Shown in pieces: positions 51,605 to 60,487 of a stretch of DNA of 64,000 nucleotides (the first letter of the stretch is position 1; each line of letters begins with the position of its first letter). The notes below the pieces were generated by a model that had not been told where the DNA came from, searched no databases, and saw nothing but the letters and a program-made list of their open reading frames with translations. The DNA comes from Lutimonas halocynthiae (GTDB lineage Bacteria > Bacteroidota > Bacteroidia > Flavobacteriales > Flavobacteriaceae): NCBI RefSeq assembly GCF_030409835.1, contig NZ_JAUFQO010000004.1, positions 62,001 to 126,000 on the forward strand, given 5' to 3'. The translations under genes were made by a program, and so were the position numbers.

Positions 51605-53122
51605 CTATTCTTCAAAAATAATGTGCTGGTAGGCTCCTATGTCTGGTAAAGACGTTCGATTTACGCCCAAAAGATCAAAAGGAACTTTTTGGGCTGCAGG
51701 TAAATCAGCATTGGCATTGGCATCTGAAGCTTCTCCAATAATAAATTCATTTTCATCTACATTCTTAAAGTCAGATTCTCCGTTGAATATATTGTTCTGG
51801 TATTTAGATTCATCTTCAAAATCATATAAGGGGTCATCTAAGAAATTACCGCTTGGATCAAAAAAACGCAACAAATTATTCTTAAAATTAAAATTGAATC
51901 CCGCCTGCATATTCTCATCAAGGACAAATTCTCTACTCTGATTACCTTCGATGATACAGTTTGTAAAATTTGCAGCTAAGAGATCATTTACGAGTAATTC
52001 ATCTGTATCAGTTGAAAATTGAAAATTATTAACCAACAAAGTGGGAAATTCCCTGATACTGCCAGACCAATAATTGGCAAGGGTAGTATGTGTGAAATTG
52101 TAAGACCCGCCTAATGTACAAGCCAAAGATGACCTTCCATTATTGGCAATTACTAAATTTGAACCAACAATATGCGTTGCCCTTCCGAACAAACCAAAAT
52201 TAGAAGTATTATAAATCTCTGTATTGAGAATTTTAAGTGTCGGTTCTTCAGAACTTCCCAAAGAATCCATCAAAACACCGATGGTATTGTTTTTAATGAT
52301 TGCGTGGTTGATAACGTGTTCCTTGCTGCCTGGTCTCAACCAAATGGTACCCCATTGACCGGCCACATTTTCATAAAATGGTTCTAGCCTGTCTCCTTGA
52401 ATAATCACTTTTTCATCCAAAGTGCCATTAATTTTCAGACTTCCCTCTTTTTCAACCAGCAAACCTGAGCCTTGATGAAAATGCACCCTTGCTCCTTTTT
52501 CTATGGTGAGGCTGTTCCCTTTGTTTACCCCTACATAACCATAAACAACGTACGGCTTGTCATTGGTCCAAACTGTGTTACCTTCCAAATAAAAGCCTTC
52601 AACAGTAATATCCTCTCCTTCATCGTCAACTCCAATTACTATCGTTTCCTTGATCCCCTGAGCATCTCGTTCTGGAAATAAAAAATGCGCATCCTGAACT
52701 AATGTCACTAATTTCACATCCTGCTGATTGCTTCCTTGATCAAAGACGATTGAATCGGTATATAGTGGGTCTGTAACTTTCGAAAAATCTATAGTAGCCT
52801 CGACAAAGACGTAAATACTGTCTTTTGGCAGGATCGTAATATTCTCAAATGACTTACCCGACTGCCCGTTTACATTCAGTCGGTAAAAAGATTGCGCTCC
52901 CCTTCCTAAACTGACATTTGGAATATTAATATGATTACCGGTCTTGTTATATATTTTAAAAGTTCTGGTGCTTGAACTCACATTTGTAAATACGGTATCA
53001 AGAAAAATCGTGTCACGAGAAAAAATCAATTCACCAGTACTGGGACTGGTTTCAAAAATTTCATCATTACATGAATGTAAGACTACAAAACCAAGAATTA
53101 TGAGAACTATATTACGAAGCAT
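51605..53122 (-). CDS. Right-handed beta-helix lipoprotein
   Basis: 505 residues with a lipoprotein signal ending VVLHSC. The N-terminal part (about 25-130) looks like an Ig-type beta-sandwich (SRDTIFLDTVFTNVSSSTRTFKIYN). From about 190 the pattern of short repeated strands (GSLTI-, GTLDEKVIIQGDR, QWGTIWLRPGSKEHVINHAIIKNNTIGV) fits a parallel beta-helix. No catalytic motif recognised. Proteins of this design in Bacteroidota are outer-membrane lipoproteins of unknown function. It follows the glutamine cyclotransferase by five bases, so the two are co-transcribed. Confidence 0.8.
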   Translation of the reverse strand: MLRNIVLIILGFVVLHSCNDEIFETSPSTGELIFSRDTIFLDTVFTNVSSSTRTFKIYNKTGNHINIPNVSLGRGAQSFYRLNVNGQSGKSFENITILPKDSIYVFVEATIDFSKVTDPLYTDSIVFDQGSNQQDVKLVTLVQDAHFLFPERDAQGIKETIVIGVDDEGEDITVEGFYLEGNTVWTNDKPYVVYGYVGVNKGNSLTIEKGARVHFHQGSGLLVEKEGSLKINGTLDEKVIIQGDRLEPFYENVAGQWGTIWLRPGSKEHVINHAIIKNNTIGVLMDSLGSSEEPTLKILNTEIYNTSNFGLFGRATHIVGSNLVIANNGRSSLACTLGGSYNFTHTTLANYWSGSIREFPTLLVNNFQFSTDTDELLVNDLLAANFTNCIIEGNQSREFVLDENMQAGFNFNFKNNLLRFFDPSGNFLDDPLYDFEDESKYQNNIFNGESDFKNVDENEFIIGEASDANANADLPAAQKVPFDLLGVNRTSLPDIGAYQHIIFEE

Positions 53123-53127
53123 CTTAT

Positions 53128-54144
53128 TTACTTTTCAATCAATTTTATCTCAAAAACCTTATTCCAATTTTTACCTGTAACATATAAGCGGTCGTTCTCG
53201 GCATCATATGCAATTCCATTCAGAACATTGTCTTCACCTTTTTGCCCAGCTTTAGATTGAAGGCCTTTTAAACTCACAATACCCTCAATCGCCCCGGTTG
53301 ACGGCTCAACGATCAAAATAGAGTTCTGCTGCCAAATATTGGCATATATTTTACCTCTAACAAATTCCAATTCGTTTAATTTTTCCGCCTTCCTTTTATT
53401 GGTATAAGTCTCAATATACGAAACCTCTTCAAAAGTTTCAGCATTTAAAAACCACATGCGCTCAGTTCCATCAGTTTTAACTAAGAAATCATTATTATGC
53501 GTTAAACCCCACCCTTCCTTACTTTGTCCGTAATCAAATGTATTCTCAAGTTTAAAACTTTCCAGGTCATAAATAAATCCTACTTTTTTTCTCCAGGTAA
53601 GCTGATAAATTTTACCATCCTTAATAGTCATCCCTTCACCAAAGTATTGTCTGTCAAGATCTATTTTTTTCAAAACCTTTCCTGTAGTGATTTCGGTTTT
53701 TCTTAAAGTTGATTTTCCATTTTGCCCGGTACTTTCATAAAAGTAACCATCATGATATACAAAACCCTGGGTGAATGCCTCGCTATCATGCGGATACTCA
53801 TTAACAACTTCATAAGTGTAAACCACAGGAGGTGTATGATTCAGGAAGTAAACCGTATTGTTCAGTCTTTTACTCTTTCCTTCATAAAAAATCATTGCTG
53901 ATATGGCCTGTTTCCCTAATTTAAACCCATTAATATCAATGGCCTCTGGATTTTCTATCAATTTACCATTAATGAAGTATTGAATAGAATCAATTGGATT
54001 ACCACTCTTTTCTTTTACATTAATTTTTAGAGGTTTATCAATCTGAATACTTTTGGGAGATTCCAAAACTAATTGATACTTATTGCCGCATGAATTCATG
54101 AAAAACAGTAATCCAAGCATTAAAATGGACGCAATTTTATTCAT
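53128..54144 (-). CDS. Glutaminyl-peptide cyclotransferase (five-bladed propeller type), lipoprotein
   Basis: 338 residues with a lipoprotein signal ending FFMNSC. A small beta-sandwich (about 25-105) precedes the propeller, which carries the glutamine cyclotransferase motifs NEYPHDSEAFTQGFVY, YFGEGMTIKDGKIYQLTW, SKEGWGLTH and LNELEFVRGKIYANIWQ. It converts N-terminal Gln of exported proteins to pyroglutamate, protecting them. Many secreted Bacteroidota proteins begin with Gln after signal cleavage (several here do), which fits an extracytoplasmic location. It is divergent from the rpmE2 gene. Confidence 0.9.
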   Translation of the reverse strand: MNKIASILMLGLLFFMNSCGNKYQLVLESPKSIQIDKPLKINVKEKSGNPIDSIQYFINGKLIENPEAIDINGFKLGKQAISAMIFYEGKSKRLNNTVYFLNHTPPVVYTYEVVNEYPHDSEAFTQGFVYHDGYFYESTGQNGKSTLRKTEITTGKVLKKIDLDRQYFGEGMTIKDGKIYQLTWRKKVGFIYDLESFKLENTFDYGQSKEGWGLTHNNDFLVKTDGTERMWFLNAETFEEVSYIETYTNKRKAEKLNELEFVRGKIYANIWQQNSILIVEPSTGAIEGIVSLKGLQSKAGQKGEDNVLNGIAYDAENDRLYVTGKNWNKVFEIKLIEK

Positions 54145-54179
54145 ATTATTTTTTTTTACTTAAAATAACTAAAATAATG

Positions 54180-54209
54180 TTTGAGATTTAAAAATATTAT
54201 TTAAATTTG
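54180..54209 (+). promoter_or_regulatory. Promoter of rpmE2
   Basis: TTTG (54180-54183) and TAAATTTG (54202-54209) separated by 18 bases, a textbook Bacteroidota housekeeping promoter. Predicted start near 54216, giving a leader of about 65 bases. A long leader is common in ribosomal protein genes and could hold a regulatory structure. Confidence 0.8.
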
Positions 54210-54282
54210 CACTCTCAAATTCGGCAAGTGCTGAATCTTCTTTTTAAGAGAGGCGAAAGTATAAAATTTAAATGAGTTAACG

Positions 54283-54534
54283 ATGAGAAAAGGAATACAT
54301 CCAGAAAATTATAGAATGGTAGCGTTTAAAGACATGTCTAACGGAGATGTTTTTTTAACAAAATCTACTGCCAATTCAAAAGAAACTATTGATGTTGAAG
54401 GTGCTGAATACCCATTAATTAAATTGGAAATTTCTCGTACTTCTCATCCATATTATACTGGTAAAATGAAATTGGTTGATACAGCTGGTCGAATTGACAA
54501 GTTCAAAAACAAATACGCTAAATTCAAAAAATAA
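54283..54534 (+). CDS. rpmE2: 50S ribosomal protein L31, type B
   Basis: 83 residues starting MRKGIHPENYRMVAFKDMS. Type B L31 lacks the zinc-binding CxxC pairs of type A and is the zinc-independent form; no Cys is present here. SRTSHPYYTGK is the family motif. Single gene with its own promoter and a strong terminator 30 bases after the stop. Confidence 0.97.
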   Translation: MRKGIHPENYRMVAFKDMSNGDVFLTKSTANSKETIDVEGAEYPLIKLEISRTSHPYYTGKMKLVDTAGRIDKFKNKYAKFKK

Positions 54535-54562
54535 GAATTTATCTATTTTTTATAATTTACAA

Positions 54563-54595
54563 AAAAGCCCTTTTGATGATCAAAAGGGCTTTTTC
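54563..54595 (+). terminator. Rho-independent terminator of rpmE2
   Basis: Stem AAAGCCCTTTTG/CAAAAGGGCTTT with a five-base loop and T-run. The A-run on the left side makes it potentially bidirectional. Confidence 0.93.
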
Positions 54596-54651
54596 TATTC
54601 ATGGTATACCATGAAATTTATCAACATTTCTGGGTAATTTTTCACAATTAA

Positions 54652-54682
54652 TTAGGTTAGGTTACTTTAATTTTTAACTTTG
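54652..54682 (+). promoter_or_regulatory. Probable promoter of the 54814 gene
   Basis: TAACTTTG (54675-54682) is a perfect -7 box; TTAG (54652-54655) is a one-mismatch -33 box with a 19-base spacer. The predicted leader is about 125 bases long. Confidence 0.5.
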
Positions 54683-54813
54683 TTTTAAGATTACTTAGAA
54701 TGCTTTGGCAAAGTAATTGCAATTACCCTCATAATAACTCCCCTCACATAACGTTAAATATATATAATAGAATTTAATTATTCGTTATATCTAATTATTT
54801 AAAAGATTGAATC

Positions 54814-55338
54814 ATGGAGATAAGCGAGGTAAAAGTTAGAAATGAGTTTTTTGTGTCTGCCCTTTTTGTTGAGAGCACGATTACAGATTACTTATCAGAA
54901 AAACTAAACATCACTGACAGTATCAACTCTGAATTTCTTGGAAATCATAATAAGGCACTTTCATTTAGCCAAAAAGTTGATGCCCTAATGGATTCAGTAA
55001 ATTTCTCAATCATAGATAAAAGTAAAATATCTGTGTTCAGAGAGATCTACTTGGAGTTTGTTGAAAATAAAGATGCATTTACACTGGAAGATAGTTTTAC
55101 TTCTTCTGATAGTAATGATGATTTCTTATTGATCCTTTATCCACAGAATGATTACCTCCCAAGAGAGGAGAAATTAATCAACGCCTGTTACCAATTGATT
55201 GGTGAGGTTTCTGAATTGGTTGCGGATCAAACACAAAAACCTGAAGTTAAAATGCCTAGAAGAAACCGTTTCTTCAATATTGAAAATTTAAAAGTCGGAA
55301 AATTCGCCATGCTTTTTTCCTTTTTATTTATTTCTTAG
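54814..55338 (+). CDS. Hypothetical protein, conserved type unknown
   Basis: 174 residues. I recognise no domain. The N-terminal half is helical and acidic (FVESTITDYLSEKLNI, SFSQKVDALMDSVNFS), resembling small helical proteins of Bacteroidota. A basic patch PRRNRFF is followed by a hydrophobic end (GKFAMLFSFLFIS) that could be a short C-terminal membrane anchor. Good coding character, its own likely promoter, and a terminator 26 bases after the stop support a real, monocistronic gene. Confidence 0.7.
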   Translation: MEISEVKVRNEFFVSALFVESTITDYLSEKLNITDSINSEFLGNHNKALSFSQKVDALMDSVNFSIIDKSKISVFREIYLEFVENKDAFTLEDSFTSSDSNDDFLLILYPQNDYLPREEKLINACYQLIGEVSELVADQTQKPEVKMPRRNRFFNIENLKVGKFAMLFSFLFIS

Positions 55339-55364
55339 GCTAACATAAAAATAGATTACTTGAA

Positions 55365-55394
55365 GATGACCGGATTCCGGTCATCTTTTTTTTT
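55365..55394 (+). terminator. Rho-independent terminator of the 54814 gene
   Basis: Perfect 9-bp stem GATGACCGG/CCGGTCATC with loop ATT, followed by nine T. Confidence 0.93.
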
Positions 55395-55411
55395 GTTAAA
55401 TTTGTAATGAC

Positions 55412-55843
55412 ATGGGAAAAATATACAGACAAGCGGTAATGGCAGTAATTATCAATGAAGAGTCAAAAGTTCTCATTGGTTACTCCCCTCGTGATAAAAG
55501 TTATAAATTTCCACAAGGAGGATTAGAAGCAAAAGAAAACCTTATTCAAGGAATCGAAAGAGAGCTGAAGGAAGAATTGAATTACCTCCTACATCACGAA
55601 TACATTGCCGAAGTCTATGAGGAAAAAGTAAGATACCCTTTTCCACCTGATTGCCACCCTGTTTATATGGGTCAGGAATTATCCATAGTAAAAATCAAAC
55701 ACCGACCTGATGCCGATATCATACCTCAAGATGATGAATTTGATAAATTGATTTGGATACATCCCCAAGACATTGGAACCTATAACTATGAATATCGATC
55801 AGATGCCTACAGAAAGGCGCTTACAATATGTGGTCTGATTTAA
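55412..55843 (+). CDS. Nudix hydrolase, RppH-like
   Basis: 143 residues. The Nudix box is GGLEAKENLIQGIERELKEE (about residues 36-55), fitting Gx5Ex7REUxEE; the following Gly is Asn. The FPQGG directly before it resembles RppH, which removes pyrophosphate from RNA 5' ends, but dinucleoside polyphosphate hydrolysis is equally possible. No signal peptide. A TAAATTTG sequence ends eight bases before the ATG; if used, the mRNA would be nearly leaderless. Convergent with bshC, two bases apart. Confidence 0.85.
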   Translation: MGKIYRQAVMAVIINEESKVLIGYSPRDKSYKFPQGGLEAKENLIQGIERELKEELNYLLHHEYIAEVYEEKVRYPFPPDCHPVYMGQELSIVKIKHRPDADIIPQDDEFDKLIWIHPQDIGTYNYEYRSDAYRKALTICGLI

Positions 55844-55845
55844 GT

Positions 55846-57444
55846 CTACGGACTTATTAAATCAAATTCTAGCTTCAACGGGTCTAACATACTGATTAAT
55901 AGTGGTATTAACTCATCTCCATAAATCTCATAAAACTCCGAAAAATTAGCTTGCCGCTCCTGCAAACTTTGTTTAGGAAAGAGTTCTTGTTGAATCTTTG
56001 TTATACGGCTTACGATCTCTCGATACTTTCTTTTCTGGGCTTTTAAGAGTCTTTTCTCCAAATGATCAAGCCCATTGAGTTGTTTCTTCTCTTGTGCCAA
56101 TACCGCTCCGGTAAATGACTTATCCGTTTTATCGGATAAGGCTTTTAAATCCGAAAACATGGCTTGCAAATTTTTACGTTGCTCTGTAAAATCAAGATTC
56201 AGATCAGAAATCTCCTTTACCTTTAATTTAATCAGGTCATTTTGCTTTAAAAATATTTCCTTTTCTGAAATATGAAGCCCCTGCATTTTTTTACGTTGCT
56301 TCTGATCAATAAGCAAAACAGAATTACGCAGCAGCAAGATTGGAAACGGAACAGAGACTTTCTTAAAAAAAGCCTTAAGCTGCAACCAATAAGCCATTTC
56401 TCCGCCTCCGCCTATATAACAAAGGTTTGGGAGTATTACTTCCTGATACAATGGTCTCATCAGCACATTCGGGCTAAACTTTTCAGGTGCGCTGTCAAGT
56501 AATTCCAATAGCTGCTCTTGTGAAAAGACCAAATCAGTATTGTTAATTTTATAAACGCCCTCTTCATAGAGAATTCTTTCTCTCAGGTTATCATCTAAAT
56601 AAAACAAATTAATTTCACGTGGATTAACCTGAATAGGATAATTCACACCCAATGCCTCATTTGTCTTCGAAACTTCTTTATAACTAGTCTGTTTGATCAG
56701 CTCTTCTCGCACATACGGGTTAAATAAACTTTTAAGCCCCTTATCATCTCCATCAATAATAACCAGACCATAATCGCCAAAGAGTTCATTTGCTAAAAAC
56801 CTGGTTGCTTCAGTTAAGGAACCGTGCTCCAAATACGATTGAGTGAATAGCGTTCTTAACCTTGCTGCATTCTTATTCTCACCTAGTATAGCATCTATTT
56901 CGCCATAAACCTTCCCCAGATCTTGAGTAGAGGCTCTTCCGACAGCTCCTTTAACATCCTTATTCCATTGGATTCTACGACCTTTAAAATTGAAGAAACT
57001 AATCTCTTCAAAATCGTGATCTTCTGTAGCCATCCAGTAAACAGGTATAAAATTATTCTCTGGAAAATTCTTTTTCAACTCTTTAGCCAGGTTGATGGCC
57101 GAAATGATCTTATAAAGAAAATATAAGGGCCCGGTGAAAAGATTTAATTGGTGGCCTGTGGTTACGGTATATGTGTTTGATTCTTTTAAAAGCGAAATAT
57201 GTTTCTTAGTGAGAGCAGAAAGTGTAAGCTGTTCAGTTTGCTCCATTAAACAAGAAGTCAACACCGCTCTTGTCGAAACGTCAAAGGCTTTTGATTTCTC
57301 CTCAATCTGTTTTCGAAATCCTTCAATGTCAGGGAAATTACCATAAAAATCTTCGACAGGTTCCTTTTGCTCAAGGTAATCAGACATGATTTTAGAAAAA
57401 TAACCGGTATCTTGAAATTTAATAGTTGAGTTTACTTGTCCCAA
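55846..57444 (-). CDS. bshC: Bacillithiol biosynthesis cysteine-adding enzyme BshC
   Basis: 532 residues, the usual length. Family motifs: TGHQLNLFTGPLYFLYKIISAI, PVYWMATEDHDFEEI, MRPLYQEVILPNLCYIGGGGEMAYWLQLK, plus the helical coiled-coil segment near the C-terminus (about 410-490). It adds cysteine to glucosaminyl-malate in the last step of bacillithiol synthesis, so this organism probably uses bacillithiol as low-molecular-weight thiol. The partners bshA and bshB are not in the window. Confidence 0.93.
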   Translation of the reverse strand: MGQVNSTIKFQDTGYFSKIMSDYLEQKEPVEDFYGNFPDIEGFRKQIEEKSKAFDVSTRAVLTSCLMEQTEQLTLSALTKKHISLLKESNTYTVTTGHQLNLFTGPLYFLYKIISAINLAKELKKNFPENNFIPVYWMATEDHDFEEISFFNFKGRRIQWNKDVKGAVGRASTQDLGKVYGEIDAILGENKNAARLRTLFTQSYLEHGSLTEATRFLANELFGDYGLVIIDGDDKGLKSLFNPYVREELIKQTSYKEVSKTNEALGVNYPIQVNPREINLFYLDDNLRERILYEEGVYKINNTDLVFSQEQLLELLDSAPEKFSPNVLMRPLYQEVILPNLCYIGGGGEMAYWLQLKAFFKKVSVPFPILLLRNSVLLIDQKQRKKMQGLHISEKEIFLKQNDLIKLKVKEISDLNLDFTEQRKNLQAMFSDLKALSDKTDKSFTGAVLAQEKKQLNGLDHLEKRLLKAQKRKYREIVSRITKIQQELFPKQSLQERQANFSEFYEIYGDELIPLLISMLDPLKLEFDLISP

Positions 57445-57593
57445 TGAATTGTAGTTTTTAGTAAAAATACATCTTTTTTAATCTTAAAAAAGGAGGTCCA
57501 ATTTTTTTAACCTTGTTTTAAGACGAAAACACGATGATCGTATTACAAAAATGACTCAACTATTAAAACTTATCATAAAACTAGCAAAGCTTA

Positions 57594-58904
57594 TTAGGCA
57601 GGAACACCATACAGATCAAAATCTGTCGCTTCAGTGATTTTAATATCAATAAATTGCCCAACCTGCAAATAATGAGCAGTTGCATCAACAATTACGTTAT
57701 TATCTACATCTGGGCTATCAAATTCTGTTCGTCCAATAAAGTAATTTCCTTCTTTGCGGTCAAACATACATTTAAAAGTCTTCCCAACTTTTTCTTGATT
57801 AAGATCAAATGAAATTTGGCCTTGAATATCCATCAACTCCGAGACGCGTTGCTCTTTAACCTCTTCAGGTACATCATCCTTCAATAAATAGGCATGTGTA
57901 TTTTCCTCATGAGAATAAGCAAAACACCCCATACGCTCAAACTTTGTATTCGTCACAAAGTCCTTTAGCTCCTGAAATTGTTCTTCCGTTTCACCTGGAT
58001 ACCCAGCAATAAGCGTAGTTCGAATAGCCATTTCAGGCACCCGTTGCCTAAATTTTTTGATCAAGTCAATGGTTTTATCAGAACTCGTTCCTCTCCTCAT
58101 TGACTTAAGCAATTCAGAATTAATATGTTGTAAAGGGATATCCAAATAATTACAAACCTTAGGCTCATCCCTCATGACATCTAATACATCTAAGGGGAAT
58201 CCAGTTGGAAAAGCATAATGAAGCCTGATCCATTCAATACCTTCAACTTTCACCAACTTCCTTAAAAGATCAGCCAAAGCTCTTTTTTTGTATATATCAA
58301 GACCATAATAAGTAAGGTCCTGGGCAATTAAAATCAATTCTTTTACCCCATTAGAAGCAAGTTTTTCCGCTTCAGTAACAAGATTTTCAATTGGCGTTGA
58401 AACATGTCCGCCTCTCATTAATGGAATGGCACAAAATGAACAAGGTCGATCACAACCTTCAGCAATTTTGAGATAAGCATAATGCTTAGGGGTAGTTGTT
58501 ACACGCTCACCAACAAGTTCATGCTTATAATCAGCCTCAAGTGCTTTTAATAAATTGGGTAAGTCATGTGTTCCAAAATACTGGTCTACGTCAGAAATTT
58601 CCTTTTCAAGATCTGGCTTATACCTTTCACTCAGACAACCCGTTACAAAAATCTTATCTACAGATCCTGCCTCCTTCTTATCTACATAATGCAAAATTGT
58701 ATTGACAGACTCTTCTTTGGCTTTTCCAATAAAGCCACAGGTATTGATGACAACAATATTACCATCATCGTTTTCATCCTCGTGAACAACGTCTTTATTG
58801 TTTGCTTTCAGCTGCCCCATTAGCACTTCGCTGTCATAAACATTTTTAGAGCAACCTAAAGTGACAACGTTAATTTTATTTTTCTTGGAAGATTTTGTTC
58901 GCAT
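57594..58904 (-). CDS. rimO: Ribosomal protein S12 methylthiotransferase RimO
   Basis: 436 residues with N-terminal UPF0004 domain (VVTLGCSKNVYDSE, CGFIGKAKEESVNTI, TGCLSERY), the radical-SAM cluster CDRPCSFCAIP, and the C-terminal TRAM domain (DFDLYGVP end). The ending and GLDIYKK segment are those of RimO, not MiaB. It methylthiolates the conserved Asp of S12 using two iron-sulfur clusters. It is downstream of ftsY on the same strand with the 15-bp-period repeat between them. Confidence 0.95.
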   Translation of the reverse strand: MRTKSSKKNKINVVTLGCSKNVYDSEVLMGQLKANNKDVVHEDENDDGNIVVINTCGFIGKAKEESVNTILHYVDKKEAGSVDKIFVTGCLSERYKPDLEKEISDVDQYFGTHDLPNLLKALEADYKHELVGERVTTTPKHYAYLKIAEGCDRPCSFCAIPLMRGGHVSTPIENLVTEAEKLASNGVKELILIAQDLTYYGLDIYKKRALADLLRKLVKVEGIEWIRLHYAFPTGFPLDVLDVMRDEPKVCNYLDIPLQHINSELLKSMRRGTSSDKTIDLIKKFRQRVPEMAIRTTLIAGYPGETEEQFQELKDFVTNTKFERMGCFAYSHEENTHAYLLKDDVPEEVKEQRVSELMDIQGQISFDLNQEKVGKTFKCMFDRKEGNYFIGRTEFDSPDVDNNVIVDATAHYLQVGQFIDIKITEATDFDLYGVPA

Positions 58905-58943
58905 AATTCTTGGATTCTTTCGATTTCATTTAAAATTTCTCAT

Positions 58944-58996
58944 CCGATCGGAAGTGAAGGGTTCACTTCCGAAGGGTTCACCTCCGAAGGTTGGCA
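58944..58996. repeat. 15-bp-period palindromic repeat cluster, copy 2
   Basis: Between ftsY and rimO. CCGATCGG (58944-58951) is followed by a perfect 10-bp hairpin CGGAAGTGAA/TTCACTTCCG (58949-58971), and by two tandem 15-mers GGGTTCACyTCCGAA (58959-58973, 58974-58988). It is related in sequence and in period to the cluster at 545-602. Confidence 0.6.
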
Positions 58997-59004
58997 AACC
59001 ACTT

Positions 59005-59961
59005 CTACTTAAAAAAAGAATCCACAAACTCTATTTTATTAAATACCTGAAGATCATCTATACCTTCTCCTACTCCTATATATTTTACGGGTACCTGGAA
59101 TTGATCTGAAATTCCGATGACCACGCCACCTTTTGCTGTACCGTCAAGTTTGGTAACCGCCAATGACGTCACTTCAGTTGCTTTGGTAAATTGCTTTGCC
59201 TGCTCAAAAGCGTTCTGTCCGGTAGATCCATCAAGCACCAATAGTACTTCGTCAGGTTTATCATCTGCTACCTTCTGCATAACCCTTTTAATTTTCGTCA
59301 ACTCATTCATAAGGTTCACCTTATTGTGCAAACGCCCTGCAGTATCTATGATTACCACATCTGCATCCTGTTTTACAGCTGACTGTAAAGTATCATAGGC
59401 TACTGAAGCCGGATCACTGCCCATATCCTGCCTAATCATTGGCACATCAACACGATCGGCCCATATCTGTAACTGATCTATGGCAGCTGCTCTAAAAGTA
59501 TCAGCCGCTCCAAGTACCACTTTAAGTCCTTGTTTTTTAAACTGAGATGCTAGTTTCCCTATGGTGGTGGTCTTTCCTACTCCATTAACCCCTACAACCA
59601 TGATCACGTAAGGCCTTTTAGCCGTTGAAGGAATGCCAAATTCAGTTTCATTACCTACGTTGGTTTTGGCCAACAAGGCCGCAATTTCTTCTCTTAGGAT
59701 CTGATTCAACTCATCCGTTCCAAAATATTTATCTTTTGAAACACGTGCTTCTATCTGCTCAATAATCTTAAGGGTTGTCTCAACACCAACATCTGAAGAC
59801 ACAAGCACTTCTTCAAGATTATCAAGAACATCATCATCAACCTTAGACTTCCCGGCAACCGCCTTTGAAAGTTTATTGAAGAAAGATGTTTTGGACTTTT
59901 CCAATCCTTTGTCTAAAGTCTCCTTCTTTTCTTTGGAAAATATATTTTTGAACAAACTCAT
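59005..59961 (-). CDS. ftsY: Signal recognition particle receptor FtsY
   Basis: 318 residues, the short form with little of the acidic N-terminal A domain. GTPase motifs: GVNGVGKTTTIGKLA (P-loop), DTFRAAAIDQL, DTAGRLHNK, TKLDGTAKGG. It docks the SRP-ribosome complex at the inner membrane for co-translational insertion. A TAACTTTG box 38 bases upstream (60006 to 59999, minus strand) probably starts its transcript after the terminator behind DUF4295. Confidence 0.96.
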   Translation of the reverse strand: MSLFKNIFSKEKKETLDKGLEKSKTSFFNKLSKAVAGKSKVDDDVLDNLEEVLVSSDVGVETTLKIIEQIEARVSKDKYFGTDELNQILREEIAALLAKTNVGNETEFGIPSTAKRPYVIMVVGVNGVGKTTTIGKLASQFKKQGLKVVLGAADTFRAAAIDQLQIWADRVDVPMIRQDMGSDPASVAYDTLQSAVKQDADVVIIDTAGRLHNKVNLMNELTKIKRVMQKVADDKPDEVLLVLDGSTGQNAFEQAKQFTKATEVTSLAVTKLDGTAKGGVVIGISDQFQVPVKYIGVGEGIDDLQVFNKIEFVDSFFK

Positions 59962-59998
59962 GATTAGTTTCTAATTAATTCAATTTTTTTAGCGACCA

Positions 59999-60006
59999 CA
60001 AAGTTA
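59999..60006 (-). promoter_or_regulatory. Probable -7 box of ftsY
   Basis: TAACTTTG on the minus strand matches TAnnTTTG and lies between the upstream terminator and ftsY. No clear -33 TTTG. Confidence 0.45.
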
Positions 60007-60043
60007 ACTAAAATTAAGGGGACCACCATTTGTCTTAAAATGC

Positions 60044-60075
60044 AAAAAAGCCACTTTCAAAAAGAAAGTAGCTTT
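60044..60075 (-). terminator. Rho-independent terminator of the rpmB-rpmG operon
   Basis: Stem AAAGCTACTTTC/GAAAGTGGCTTT (one G-U pair) with a five-base loop, then T-run on the minus strand. It separates DUF4295 from ftsY. Confidence 0.9.
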
Positions 60076-60098
60076 ATGTATATTAGAAAAAGTAAGTA

Positions 60099-60251
60099 TT
60101 ATTTCTTGCTCAAGAAATCATTTACTTTACTTGGATCCATAATGCTTTCAACAAATGTATAAGCACCTGATTTTTCAGATCTTACCATTTTTATAGCTTT
60201 GGTCAATCTATTTGACCCTGTTTGTAACGATGCTACTGATTTCTTTGCCAT
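60099..60251 (-). CDS. DUF4295 small protein
   Basis: 50 residues, starting MAKKSVASLQTGSNRLTK and ending VNDFLSKK. It is the small basic DUF4295 protein that sits behind L28 and L33 in Bacteroidota. Its lysine-rich start and constant link with ribosomal genes suggest a ribosome-associated role, unproven. It starts 44 bases after the rpmG stop and is followed by the operon terminator. Confidence 0.88.
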   Translation of the reverse strand: MAKKSVASLQTGSNRLTKAIKMVRSEKSGAYTFVESIMDPSKVNDFLSKK

Positions 60252-60295
60252 GTGTCAATTTTTATTAGACATTTCACGATTGTGAAAATCTATAA

Positions 60296-60481
60296 TTATT
60301 TTATTTCCTTGTGAACTGTCATTTTCTTTAAGATAGGATTGAATTTCTTCACTTCCAATCTATCAGGAGTATTTTTCTTATTCTTCGTTGTAATATAACG
60401 AGAAGTACCAGGTTGTCCTGAACCTTTATGTTCAGTACATTCTAAAATCACCTGAATTCTATTTCCTTTAGTCTTTGCCAT
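60296..60481 (-). CDS. rpmG: 50S ribosomal protein L33
   Basis: 61 residues, [19 protein letters not shown] and [22 protein letters not shown] being the family pattern. Only one Cys is present, so it is the zinc-free type. Second gene of the rpmB-rpmG-DUF4295 operon, six bases after rpmB. Confidence 0.97.
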   Translation of the reverse strand: MAKTKGNRIQVILECTEHKGSGQPGTSRYITTKNKKNTPDRLEVKKFNPILKKMTVHKEIK

Positions 60482-60487
60482 CTCTTC

